Shown here piece by piece: positions 43,690-53,917 of a stretch of DNA of 64,000 nucleotides. Position numbers and translations under genes: made by a program. The stretch is from assembly GCA_016705365.1 (NCBI GenBank), contig JADIYI010000008.1, forward strand, positions 1,798,001 through 1,862,000, given 5' to 3'. Positions within the stretch are counted from its first letter, which is position 1, and each line of letters opens with the position of its first letter. This DNA is from Gammaproteobacteria bacterium. Its GTDB lineage: Bacteria; Pseudomonadota; Gammaproteobacteria; Pseudomonadales; UBA5518. Under the pieces are notes generated by a model. That model was not told the DNA's origin. It did no database searches and saw nothing but the letters and a program-made list of their open reading frames with translations.

Positions 43690-43716
43690 TAAAGTGTGGC
43701 CACCGACTGCCGATAC
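43690..43716 (+). promoter_or_regulatory. Sigma-28 (FliA) promoter of fliS
   Basis: Plus strand TAAAGTGT, 11 bases, GCCGATAC. It is back to back with the fliC promoter, with 48 bases between. Transcription would start near 43724-43727, which argues against an ATG start at 43727 for fliS. Confidence 0.82.
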
Positions 43717-43762
43717 GCTCGATGCCATGCCAAACCAATCGTCCGCCCGGAGGTTCCAGTCC

Positions 43763-44158
43763 GTGTACAACAAGTCCGCGCTTTCCCAGTATCAGCAGAT
43801 AAATGCCCAGACCGGAATCGTTGACGCCGATCCGCACCGCCTGATCCAGCTGCTGCTCGATGGCGCGCTGGATCGTATCGCCCAGGCCAAGGGTGCACTC
43901 GCTGCCGGTGACGCGGCCGCGATGGGCGAGGCGCTCGGCAAGGCGCTGGGGATCATCAGCGGCCTGCAGGCCTCCCTCAACAAGGAAGACGGCGGCGAGA
44001 TCGCGGAAAACCTCGATCGCCTTTACGACTACATGACGTTGCGCCTGCTGGCGGTTCACCGCGAGCGCAAGGCCACCCCCCTGGATGAAGTCGGCGGTCT
44101 GCTCGGCACCATCAAGAGCGGCTGGGAAGGCATTCGCGAGCAGGCCAGCATCGCCTGA
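43763..44158 (+). CDS. fliS: Flagellin export chaperone FliS
   Basis: A 131-residue helical chaperone for flagellin. It begins (GTG) YNKSALSQYQQINAQTG, then ADPHRLIQLLLDGALDRIAQ and KEDGGEIAENLDRLYDYMTL, all FliS signatures. The GTG at 43763 is chosen because GGAGG lies nine bases upstream, FliS proteins normally start MYNK, and the sigma-28 site would start transcription at or just before the alternative ATG 43727. It is on the opposite strand from fliC, fliD and flaG, an unusual arrangement. Confidence 0.92.
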   Translation: MYNKSALSQYQQINAQTGIVDADPHRLIQLLLDGALDRIAQAKGALAAGDAAAMGEALGKALGIISGLQASLNKEDGGEIAENLDRLYDYMTLRLLAVHRERKATPLDEVGGLLGTIKSGWEGIREQASIA

Positions 44159-44276
44159 ATTGACGTTTTATTGACTGGATATTTGCCATTGCCAGTCTTT
44201 TTTCTGTCGAAACCCGGTCTGTCCCGTCTATACTCTCGCCGCAAGCATATAACAGCAGGCAGGGGATTCTCGGCGC

Positions 44277-45710
<1,434 letters not shown>

Positions 45711-45762
45711 CGAATTGAACTTTACAATCAATAACCTGTTGAATTAAAAGAATAAAAAAATA

Positions 45763-45777
45763 CGGCATCAGATTTGC
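45763..45777 (+). promoter_or_regulatory. Sigma-54-like promoter of fleSR
   Basis: CGGCATCAGATTTGC followed by TTT: -24 (C)GGC and -12 TTGC with seven-base spacing, 86 bases before fleS. FleQ-dependent expression of fleSR is established in Pseudomonas. Confidence 0.65.
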
Positions 45778-45862
45778 TTTGCCTCCGCGAAACGTCAAGA
45801 TTCCGGAGGGCCCCCGGCGTGACGCACGCTGTACACAATATCCCGCTGCCCATGGTGGTGCC

Positions 45863-47062
45863 ATGAGCGCCCCTGCGCGGGCGCCGGCAATTCGTGACAG
45901 CAACGAATTGCAGGCCGCCTTTGCGCAGTTCAACCGCGTCTCGGGCGAACTCACTGATTCCTATCGCCTGCTCGAGCAGCGGGTGGAGCAGCTTTCCACC
46001 GAACTCGACCAGGTGGACCGTGCACGGTTGCGCGAACTCGAGGAGCGGGAGCGTCTGTCACAGCGCCTGCGCAGTCTGCTCGACCTGCTGCCGGGCGGCG
46101 TGGTGGTGCTGGATCCGCAGGGTGTGGTCTGTGACTGCAACCCGGCCGCGCGCGAGATGCTGCAGGTCGAGCTGGCGGGGCAGCGATGGGTCGACGTGAT
46201 CCGCCGTGCCTTTGCGCCACGCCCCGACGATGGTCACGAAATCTCGCTTGCCAGCGGGCGCCGGGTGAGTGTGGCGACCCGCTCGCTCGATCGCGACTGG
46301 GGCCAGGTCGTGCTGCTGACCGACCAGACCGAGACCCGCGAGTTGCAGGATCGGCTGAGCCGCCACCAGCGGCTGACCGCCATGGGCCGGATGATGGCCG
46401 CGCTGGCGCACCAGATCCGTACGCCGCTGGCCGCCGCGATGCTTTACGCCGCGAATCTCTGCGAGGCGGATCTGCCGCCCGAGCAGACCCGCAAATTCTC
46501 CGCGCGGATCCTGGCGCGCCTGAGCCACATGGAGCAGCAGGTGCGCGACATGCTGGTATTCGTGCGCGGCGATGCCCAACCGACCCAGGCCGTGACGATC
46601 GAGGAGCTGGTGCGGGGTATCGAGGCCGCGCTCGAGGCGCCGCTGGCGGCGGCGCAGGCACGCTGCGAGTGGCGGCTCGGCTGCGATACCACGCTGGTGC
46701 TGCAGGGCAATCGCGAGGCGCTGATCGGCGCGGTGCTGAACCTGGTGAACAACGGGCTCGAGGCGGGGGGACGGGGCTGCGTGCTCGGACTCGCGATCGA
46801 GCGCCGCGAGCAGCAGATCGTGATCACCGTTGGCGATGATGGCCCGGGCATGAGCGAGCTCCTGCTGGCGCGGATCGAGGAGGAATTCTTCACCACCAAG
46901 GCACAGGGAACCGGGCTCGGGCTGGCGGTGGTCAGGTCGGTGGCAAGAGCCCACGGGGGACGACTCGAGCTGCAGTCGCGACCGGGCCAGGGAACGCGGG
47001 CGAGCGTGGTATTGCCGTTGCTGCGCAATGCGGGCGTCACGGAGGCGAGTGTTCATGGCTGA
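45863..47062 (+). CDS. fleS: Flagellar sensor kinase FleS
   Basis: A 399-residue soluble kinase. A coiled N-terminal part (LTDSYRLLEQRVEQLSTELD) is followed by a PAS domain (LLDLLPGGVVVLDPQGVVCD), the phospho-histidine in MMAALAHQIRTPLAAAMLYA, and an ATPase domain with LNLVNNGLEAGG, DDGPGM and GTGLGLAVV. No membrane helix. It overlaps fleR by 8 bases and phosphorylates it to switch on class III genes. Confidence 0.92.
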   Translation: MSAPARAPAIRDSNELQAAFAQFNRVSGELTDSYRLLEQRVEQLSTELDQVDRARLRELEERERLSQRLRSLLDLLPGGVVVLDPQGVVCDCNPAAREMLQVELAGQRWVDVIRRAFAPRPDDGHEISLASGRRVSVATRSLDRDWGQVVLLTDQTETRELQDRLSRHQRLTAMGRMMAALAHQIRTPLAAAMLYAANLCEADLPPEQTRKFSARILARLSHMEQQVRDMLVFVRGDAQPTQAVTIEELVRGIEAALEAPLAAAQARCEWRLGCDTTLVLQGNREALIGAVLNLVNNGLEAGGRGCVLGLAIERREQQIVITVGDDGPGMSELLLARIEEEFFTTKAQGTGLGLAVVRSVARAHGGRLELQSRPGQGTRASVVLPLLRNAGVTEASVHG

Positions 47063-48467
47063 CAACAGAATCTGTGGCATGCGGATACTGCTGGTGGAAG
47101 ACGATGCCGATCTGCGCGAGGCGATCAGCGATACGCTGGAGCTGGCCGGGACGCGGGTGATCGCGGTCGCCGGTGGTGCCCAGGCGCTGCAGGCGCTGGC
47201 CACGGAGGGCGTCGACCTGGTGGTCTCGGATGTCAACATGGACGGCATGGACGGGCACGCCCTGCTGCGTCGTATCCGCGAAATCCATCCGCAGGTGCCG
47301 GTGGTGCTGATCACCGCGTTCGGCAGCATCGAGCGCTCGGTACAGGCCATGCGCGATGGCGCCGCCGATTACCTGGTCAAGCCGTTCGCACCGGCACTGC
47401 TGCTCGATGCGGTGGCGCGCTACGGTGCCGGCAACTTGCTCGGCGAGGAAGACCCGGTCGCGGTCGCGCGCGGCTCGGTCGAGCTGCTGCAACTCGCACA
47501 ACGGGTGGCGCGCACCGATTCGACGGTATTGCTGAGCGGCGAGAGCGGCAGCGGCAAGGAAGTGCTGGCACGCTATATCCACCGCCATTCGCTGCGCGCC
47601 GAGCGCGCTTTCGTGGCGATCAACTGCGCGGCGATTCCGGAAAACATGCTCGAGGCGCTGCTGTTCGGCCACGAGAAGGGGGCATTCACCGGGGCCTACG
47701 CCAGCATGCCCGGTAAGTTCGAGCAGGCCGAGGGCGGCACCCTGCTGCTCGACGAGATTTCCGAGATGGATGCCTCGCTGCAGGCGAAGTTGCTGCGGGT
47801 GCTGCAGGAGCGCGAAGTCGAGCGACTCGGCGGGCGCAAGCCGATCGCGGTGGATGTACGGGTGATCGCGACCAGCAACCGCGACCTGCTGGGCTGTGTC
47901 GAGGACGGCATATTCCGCGAGGATCTCTACTACCGGCTCAGCGTGTTTCCGTTGCACTGCCTGGCGCTGCGCGAGCGCCCGGCCGATATCGTGCCGCTGG
48001 CCGAGCGGCTGGTGCGTTCACATGCCGCGAAGATGCACCACGGCGCGGTGTATTTCGACGATTCGGCGCTGCGCGCGATGCTCGCCCACCCGTGGCCGGG
48101 CAATGTCCGCGAACTCGACAATGCCTTGCAACGCGCGTTGATTCTGCAGAACGGCTGTGTGATTTCGGCGCCCCATCTGCGTCTCGTGCCGCCGCGTGGC
48201 TCGCTCCCCGCGCTCACGGCGGCGGCGCTTGCCGAGGCACCGGCGGCGGAACCGGCCCTGGCCGAGGGTGAGCAGGGCGGCGATCTGGGCAGCGATCTGC
48301 GATTGCGCGAATACCAGATCATCGTGAACGTGCTGAAGGATACTCGTGGCAGCAGGAGCGGCGCCGCCGAACGCCTCGGGATCAGCGCGCGCACGCTGCG
48401 CTACAAGCTGGCGAAAATGCGCGAGTGCGGCCTCGATGTGGACGAAGCGCTGCGCGCCGCGTCCTGA
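47055..48467 (+). CDS. fleR: Flagellar response regulator FleR (sigma-54 activator)
   Basis: A 470-residue NtrC-type regulator: receiver domain (RILLVEDDADLREA; phosphoacceptor in DLVVSDVNMDGMDG), AAA+ domain with GESGSGKE and GAFTGA, GGTLLLDEISEM, and a C-terminal Fis-type helix-turn-helix (SGAAERLGISARTLRYKLAK). The start at 47055 lies inside fleS with GGAGG upstream. It activates hook and rod operons such as flgB. The next gene in Pseudomonas would be fliE; here the next genes are minus-strand signalling genes, and 48468-48634 holds no gene that I can see. Confidence 0.92.
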   Translation: MADNRICGMRILLVEDDADLREAISDTLELAGTRVIAVAGGAQALQALATEGVDLVVSDVNMDGMDGHALLRRIREIHPQVPVVLITAFGSIERSVQAMRDGAADYLVKPFAPALLLDAVARYGAGNLLGEEDPVAVARGSVELLQLAQRVARTDSTVLLSGESGSGKEVLARYIHRHSLRAERAFVAINCAAIPENMLEALLFGHEKGAFTGAYASMPGKFEQAEGGTLLLDEISEMDASLQAKLLRVLQEREVERLGGRKPIAVDVRVIATSNRDLLGCVEDGIFREDLYYRLSVFPLHCLALRERPADIVPLAERLVRSHAAKMHHGAVYFDDSALRAMLAHPWPGNVRELDNALQRALILQNGCVISAPHLRLVPPRGSLPALTAAALAEAPAAEPALAEGEQGGDLGSDLRLREYQIIVNVLKDTRGSRSGAAERLGISARTLRYKLAKMRECGLDVDEALRAAS

Positions 48468-48634
48468 GCCGCGAATACCGTCGCGACCCGAGAGCCACGA
48501 GCATGCCGGCGCCGGCGCGCTCGAAGGTGCCACGCATGCCGTCCGGCCCGTCACGTGCGCCATGGTGTGCATCAGTGTTTCGGCGGCGCATCACGTTTCG
48601 GTCGAGCGCACACACTGAAAGCCGATCGGAGAGT

Positions 48635-51600
48635 TCAGTAAGCATCCAGAAACTGATTGACGGCCGCGAACGTCGCGTCGAATGGAGGCAGCAATTCGTC
48701 AATCCCGGCGTGTTGTCCGTTATTGGCGGCCGTTTCGATGCGCTCGCAGCAATCTCCCAATGCCAGTGCGCCAATGGTCCGCGCCGACGATTTGAGCTTG
48801 TGGGCCGCCGCACCGACGCCTGCGAGCTCGCCGGATTGCCGGGCGTTGTGCATTTCTGCCGCGATCGGCGCTGCGCTGCGCCGAAAATCTTCAAGAAATT
48901 CGCGCACGATCTGCGGATCATCGCCCACCAACGCCTGCAGTACGCTGATATCCACCGGCTGTTCAGCCGCGTGCGCAGCGCTTGCAGGTCGCGCTAGCTC
49001 CGTGCTGGCTTGTGCGGCGTCTGGCTGCTCGATCTCCAGTGCCGGCAGCCATTTGCCAAGGACGGCATCGATTTCCTCGAGCCGCGCGGGCTTGCTCAGA
49101 TATCCGTCCATGCCCGCGGCGAGGCACTGCTCCGATTCGCTGGAGACCGCAATTGCGGTGAGCGCGACAATGCCGATATGCGCCGTGTCGCCTTCTTCCG
49201 CGCGTATCGCCGCCGTGAGCTCATACCCGTCCATACCCGGCATATGCAGATCGGTCAGCAACAATGGATAGTGCCCCAGGCGCCAGCACGCCAGCGCCTC
49301 CAAACCGTTGTCGGCGATGTCGGCGGTTACACCGAGCAATGCCAGTTGATGCCGAATCACCTTCTGATTGGTCTCATTGTCCTCGGCCACCAGGATCAAG
49401 CGACCGCATTGAAGGGCCTCTTCCCGCGATAGCAGCCGGATGCCTTCGCCGTATTTTGCACCGAGCGACGAGTGCGGCTCTTCTGCCAATGGTTTGCGTT
49501 CGGCGGCGACCGCGACTGCACGCAACAAGGTTCGCCGGCATAGCGCATTGCCATCGACCGTGAAAACCCCGGCACCCGTTTGGCGCAGGTTGCGCCGCTT
49601 GCCACGTTCGATCACGACCGCCAGAAACCGTACATCCAGATTGAGTCGCAGGTCCATGGCGGCTTCAAGCTCCGCCACGCTCGGGTGCGTATCCCCGGCA
49701 TCAATGACCCACACCCACAGACCCGATGCGCCGCGGCGCGCCCATTCCCGGGCGTGACTCAACTCCTCGATGCGCTCCACTCGCGCGCCGCCATGCACCA
49801 GGTAGGTGGCCAGATCGGGTGCCAGCCCGTGGGCGGTGCCGATGACCAGGCACGCCAGCCCGGCGGCATCGCTGGTCGCGTCAGGGCTTGTCGGGGCGTC
49901 CGGCACGGAGCGCAGGGGCAGTCGGAAGAAGAACGTGGAGCCGACCCCCAGGGTGCTTTCGACCCGGATCTCGCCGCCCATGAGCTGCGTTAGCTGGTAG
50001 GAGATCGCCAAACCGAGACCAGTCCCCCCGAATCGTCGACTGGTCGAGGTATCGGCTTGCATGAACGGCCTGAACAGTAAGGCTTGCGTATCCGGATCCA
50101 TGCCAATGCCATTGTCCTGCACCCGGAATTCGATCGTGATGTCCTCGGTGTCACCCCGGACGCATTCGGCCCGCACCGAAACAAGCCCCTGGTGATCTTG
50201 GTTGCTCGAGAACTTGATCGCATTGTTGATCACGTTGATCAGCACCTGGCGAATGCGTTGGCCATCGCCCAGCGCCGCGCCAGGGATGGCGGGGTCGGCA
50301 AAGACGGTCAGCTCGACGCCTTGCTTTTCAGCCAGGCGGTTCAACATCACGCAGACGCTTTCGACGAGCTGCGCCAGATCGAGCGGTTCGTGCTCCACGG
50401 CGAGTTTTCCCGCCTCGATCTTCGAGAAATCGAGAATGTCGTTGATGATCGTGAGCAAGGAGGCGGCCGAATCCTGGATGAGACCGACCATCTCCACCTG
50501 ATAGCCTTTCAGGCTGGTCTGATGCAGCACATCGATCATGCCGATCACCCCGTTCATCGGGGTGCGGATCTCGTGGCTCATCGCGGCGAGGAAGGCCGAC
50601 TTGGCGGAATTGGCGGCATCCGCCCGTTGTCGGGCGGATTGCAGTTCAGCGATGAACCGCTTTCGCTCGCTCACATCGAGTACCACCCCGATGAACCTGC
50701 TCTCGTCGCTCGTTTCGCCGAGGTGCAGCTCCATCGGAAACAGGGAACCATCCTTGCGCAGGCCAGTGACCTCGCGACCGGTGCCGATAACCTTGCGTTG
50801 ACGGGTTTCGCGGTAATTCCGGAGATAGCCGTCGTGCGCGCTCCTGTCGGGCTCAGGCATCAGCATGTTGACGTTGCGCCCGAGCACCTCGGCGCGGTGA
50901 TAGCCAAAAATGCGTTCGGCCGCCGGATTGAAGGCGTCGATGCAACCCTCGATATCGATGCTGATGATCCCGTCAACCACCGTGTCCAATATGATTTGCA
51001 GCCGGGCGCTTTCCGACTTGGCAAACCGAAGCGCATCCTGCAGTTCCCGGGCGGCGCGGCGCTCCTCCGTGATATCCCGAAACACGAGTACGGCGCCGAC
51101 CACCTCACCCGTGCGGCTGCGGATGGGGGCACAGCTATCCGCGATGGGTCGCTCGAGGCCGTCGCGTGCCACCAGCACGGTGTGATTGGCCAACCCGCGG
51201 ACAGCGCCGCTTGCCAGGGTCTCCAGGACGGGAATCGGCGCCGGCACGCGGGTCCGTTCATTGATGATCCGGAAAACCGTGGCGACCGGGAGGCCGCTGG
51301 CCTCGCGCTCCGTCCAGCCCGTGAGGAGTTCGGCCATGACATTGAGCCGCGTGATCCGACCATGGATGTCGGTGCACAATACGGCATCGCCTATGGATTG
51401 CAGCGTGATCGCGAGTTCTTCCTCGCGAGCGTACAGGGAATTTTGCAACGCCTGCAACTCGGTTATGTCGTGCGCTGAAGCATAAAAAACGCCGTCCTCC
51501 GGTGCGGCACGTGCTGACCATGACAGAGTTTTCCAGGAGCCATCCTTGCAGCGATAGCGATTCACAAACCACGCCGCCGATTCATCAGGATGATCCGCCT

Positions 51601-51877
51601 TCGCGCGGGTGGCCAATTGGTCCTCGGGATGCACGAAATCGATAAACGGGCGCACCAGCAATTCGTGCTCGGTATACCCGAGCGTCGTGACAAACGCGGC
51701 ATTGACCTGCTTGAAATACCCGTCCGTCCCCGCAATACAGGCCAAGTCGTGGGTCAGGTCGAAAAAGCGGGTACGTTCATTTTTCAGTCGCTGGCTAACG
51801 GCAGCCGCGCGCCGCAACAACGCGGCGCTCCACGCAAGGATCCCGCCGACGATGATGATGGTGGCGAGGGTTCGCAT
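48635..51877 (-). CDS. Hybrid sensor kinase, main fragment (PAS-PAS-PAS-HisKA-HATPase-REC-REC-HPt)
   Basis: More than 1,000 residues. After one membrane helix (RTLATIIIVGGILAWSAALL) come three PAS domains (the third with GCIDAFNPAAERIFGYHRAE), the phospho-histidine in AMSHEIRTPMNGVIGM, an ATPase domain (NAIKFSS, DNGIGM, GTGLGLAIS), a degenerate receiver without a clear acceptor, an intact receiver (LLLTDLHMPGMDGYEL) and an HPt domain (AAHKLKSSARTIGALAL). The first helix is the last helix of a larger sensor whose N-terminal part lies in another frame upstream (51784-52686); the break is at a GT repeat at 51888-51893. The ATG at 51877 could start this part alone, without the sensor helices. Confidence 0.85.
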   Translation of the reverse strand: MRTLATIIIVGGILAWSAALLRRAAAVSQRLKNERTRFFDLTHDLACIAGTDGYFKQVNAAFVTTLGYTEHELLVRPFIDFVHPEDQLATRAKADHPDESAAWFVNRYRCKDGSWKTLSWSARAAPEDGVFYASAHDITELQALQNSLYAREEELAITLQSIGDAVLCTDIHGRITRLNVMAELLTGWTEREASGLPVATVFRIINERTRVPAPIPVLETLASGAVRGLANHTVLVARDGLERPIADSCAPIRSRTGEVVGAVLVFRDITEERRAARELQDALRFAKSESARLQIILDTVVDGIISIDIEGCIDAFNPAAERIFGYHRAEVLGRNVNMLMPEPDRSAHDGYLRNYRETRQRKVIGTGREVTGLRKDGSLFPMELHLGETSDESRFIGVVLDVSERKRFIAELQSARQRADAANSAKSAFLAAMSHEIRTPMNGVIGMIDVLHQTSLKGYQVEMVGLIQDSAASLLTIINDILDFSKIEAGKLAVEHEPLDLAQLVESVCVMLNRLAEKQGVELTVFADPAIPGAALGDGQRIRQVLINVINNAIKFSSNQDHQGLVSVRAECVRGDTEDITIEFRVQDNGIGMDPDTQALLFRPFMQADTSTSRRFGGTGLGLAISYQLTQLMGGEIRVESTLGVGSTFFFRLPLRSVPDAPTSPDATSDAAGLACLVIGTAHGLAPDLATYLVHGGARVERIEELSHAREWARRGASGLWVWVIDAGDTHPSVAELEAAMDLRLNLDVRFLAVVIERGKRRNLRQTGAGVFTVDGNALCRRTLLRAVAVAAERKPLAEEPHSSLGAKYGEGIRLLSREEALQCGRLILVAEDNETNQKVIRHQLALLGVTADIADNGLEALACWRLGHYPLLLTDLHMPGMDGYELTAAIRAEEGDTAHIGIVALTAIAVSSESEQCLAAGMDGYLSKPARLEEIDAVLGKWLPALEIEQPDAAQASTELARPASAAHAAEQPVDISVLQALVGDDPQIVREFLEDFRRSAAPIAAEMHNARQSGELAGVGAAAHKLKSSARTIGALALGDCCERIETAANNGQHAGIDELLPPFDATFAAVNQFLDAY

Positions 51878-52686
51878 CGCGACAAGCGTGTGTGGCCGAA
51901 GAGTCCACGCCATTCCGCCTCGAGGGAAAGCCACCCCAGCGTGGTCAGCACGATGACTATGAGGGGGAGAATCCGGGTCAACAGGACTTCACTGAAGCGG
52001 TCGCCGGTGATTATGCCCATCATTCCTGCGTGGGGGCGCGCGCTGAACGTGCCGATCGCGAGCAGCAAAAATACCACCGACGTGTGCAAGGCCATGGGGA
52101 TAAACGTAGTTATGCCGGACAGTTCCCTGACGTTGTAGATGTATCCAATCAGGCTCATCAGTGCAATGAACAACACAGGGAGCGCCGAGAGTTCGGCAGG
52201 ACGGCGTCCATTCTGAGTCGTCTGGTCGAGCACGAGCAAAGCAAACCCCAGGAAAACAAAGCCGATCGCCGTATTGGGTGCCATCCGATTGGGGATCCCG
52301 GGGAGATCATGGGCGAGTCTTTGCGCGAACAGCAATCGATCGATGCCCCAGTCGCCACCATCAATGGCATTGATCACGCCGAGCACACCAATGCCCGACA
52401 CCATTGCCGCGCCCAGCAGCGAGACGGCGTGCCGCGGCGCCGCCCAAGCGCTGCCCTGCGGGTCAGGTGTTCGAAAACGAAACCCGAGTGACAGGCCCGC
52501 CAGAATGAACGCAATTGCCGTTACCGGGTTCATCGAGACAAGACCCGGCACCACGCGCTTGAGCGTATCGATCTCCAGTATCCAGCCCGCCAAGACCAGT
52601 GTGCCGACGAGCATCGCCACTACGCTGTAGGTTACGGTCACCCACTCCCATCGGGTCAGGTGCCTGCGCGACTCATTGTGTGCCAT
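51784..52686 (-). CDS. Membrane sensor N-terminal fragment of the hybrid kinase (frameshifted)
   Basis: About 265 homologous residues with seven or so membrane helices. LKRVVPGLVSMNPVTAIAFI is the hallmark of a membrane module found ahead of PAS kinases and GGDEF proteins. The frame leaves the family after EAEWRGLFGH, near 51894, and a tail of about 36 unrelated residues follows. Removing two bases from the GT repeat (minus-strand CACACAC to CACAC) joins GH to TLVAMRTLATIII in the next frame. The start is MAHNES at 52686, with AAGGGGGA upstream; longer starts lack support. With the main fragment it would be one protein of about 1,345 residues. Confidence 0.75.
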   Translation of the reverse strand: MAHNESRRHLTRWEWVTVTYSVVAMLVGTLVLAGWILEIDTLKRVVPGLVSMNPVTAIAFILAGLSLGFRFRTPDPQGSAWAAPRHAVSLLGAAMVSGIGVLGVINAIDGGDWGIDRLLFAQRLAHDLPGIPNRMAPNTAIGFVFLGFALLVLDQTTQNGRRPAELSALPVLFIALMSLIGYIYNVRELSGITTFIPMALHTSVVFLLLAIGTFSARPHAGMMGIITGDRFSEVLLTRILPLIVIVLTTLGWLSLEAEWRGLFGHTRLSRCEPSPPSSSSAGSLRGAPRCCGARLPLASD

Positions 52687-52726
52687 GCAAATACCGTCCC
52701 CCTTCAGGCCGGATATGTAATCACCG

Positions 52727-53914
52727 CTAAGTGCCCGTCGGCGCTGTACCCAAGGCGTGCGCAACTCTTGCCACCAGCGTGGAGCGGTCAAAGGGCTTCA
52801 CGATATAGTCTTTCGCGCCCGCCTTGAGACATTCGTGCACCGTGTCCTTGTCACTTCTTCCGGTCAGCATGATGATCGGTATATTGGCAAGCCAGTTGAC
52901 AAGCCTAATCTGGCGCGCCATCTCGATGCCGTCCATGAGCGGCATTATCACGTCGAGCAGGATCAGGTCGGGGCGCAGGCGGCGCAGGATCGCAAGCGCG
53001 TCGCGACCACTGTGGGCAAAGGCCAGCTCGTAATTTTGTGCTTCAAGTGCCTTGGCAACCAGCTTGCACTGGAACTCGTCATCATCGATCACCAGCAATG
53101 TCGGCTGCACCCGGTCGGCCAGCGCAGAGAGTGCGCGCATCGATTCCATATACGGCGTGCAGGAGGCGCGAAACTGCTCTGCCTGCCGTGCCAGGGGCTG
53201 AACCGATTGCGTCAGCGCCTCGAGTGGTGCGCTGATCGCCTCGCGCCTGAAGTGGGCAAACTCGCTCTTGAGCCCGGCGGCATCCTTTACCTCGAGCATA
53301 CCGTGCATGCCGCCGCTGGTGATGCGGCGCGAAAAACCGTCGAGCGCCACACTGATATCGTGCTCGGTGTTCTTCAGCGCAGTATTGGTTGATGCGAGTG
53401 ACGCGTCATCGGCGGCGATACGCTCCTGAAGCAGGGTTTCGAGTTCCGCCAGGCGCCGCGCTTGTGCCAGAAATTCCACTGCCCGTGGCTGCTGAGTGGC
53501 CATTGAGGCCAGCTCGTGCGTTGCATGGTGCACTGCCATCAGCAACCGTGGGGCGTCGTTCGAGACCGGCCAGAACAGCACGTAGTCGTCGAACAAGCCA
53601 TCGCGACACAGCACATAGGCATGGCGCACTTCTTCCTTGGTACACAGCATTATGATGCGGATGGGACGTTGCTGGATCTCGCTGCCGAGGCGGTATAGAC
53701 CAAGGCAATAGCGCTGCGACTTGTCCATCCCGTTGAACGCGAGGACCAGCACATCGGGCTGGGCTTCCTGGTATTCCTCGACGATCCGCTCCGGATTGGT
53801 CGATATCGCTATGGTGCCGAATTCATCCTCGAGCAGCTTTTTGACCAGCGATGCGTTGGCTGCGCTGTCCGCTGCAATCAGTATCCTGGATTTGGTATTG
53901 AACGTCGTCGCCAT
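52727..53914 (-). CDS. Double-receiver response regulator without output domain
   Basis: A 395-residue protein. The N-terminal receiver-like domain (10-130) lacks the acidic pocket and acceptor and is probably inactive. A helical middle (about 140-275) contains a coiled stretch (ARRLAELETLLQERIAADDA). The C-terminal receiver has LLVIDDDEFQCKLVAKALEA, the acceptor in DLILLDVIMPLMDGIEM and DYIVKPF. It lies three bases after the receiver-EAL gene and 40 bases before the hybrid kinase gene on the same strand, so all are likely one operon. It may pass phosphate or hold a scaffold role (inference). Confidence 0.85.
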   Translation of the reverse strand: MATTFNTKSRILIAADSAANASLVKKLLEDEFGTIAISTNPERIVEEYQEAQPDVLVLAFNGMDKSQRYCLGLYRLGSEIQQRPIRIIMLCTKEEVRHAYVLCRDGLFDDYVLFWPVSNDAPRLLMAVHHATHELASMATQQPRAVEFLAQARRLAELETLLQERIAADDASLASTNTALKNTEHDISVALDGFSRRITSGGMHGMLEVKDAAGLKSEFAHFRREAISAPLEALTQSVQPLARQAEQFRASCTPYMESMRALSALADRVQPTLLVIDDDEFQCKLVAKALEAQNYELAFAHSGRDALAILRRLRPDLILLDVIMPLMDGIEMARQIRLVNWLANIPIIMLTGRSDKDTVHECLKAGAKDYIVKPFDRSTLVARVAHALGTAPTGT

Positions 53915-53917
53915 GTC

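Noticed and set aside
44159..44276. Sigma-54 promoter before fleQ
   Set aside because: No GG-N10-GC pair with correct spacing was found; a TATACT at -10 position suggests a sigma-70 promoter but the -35 is weak, so it is not listed.
48018..48572. Minus-strand frame across the fleR end
   Set aside because: It is mostly antisense to fleR with no motif or ribosome site.
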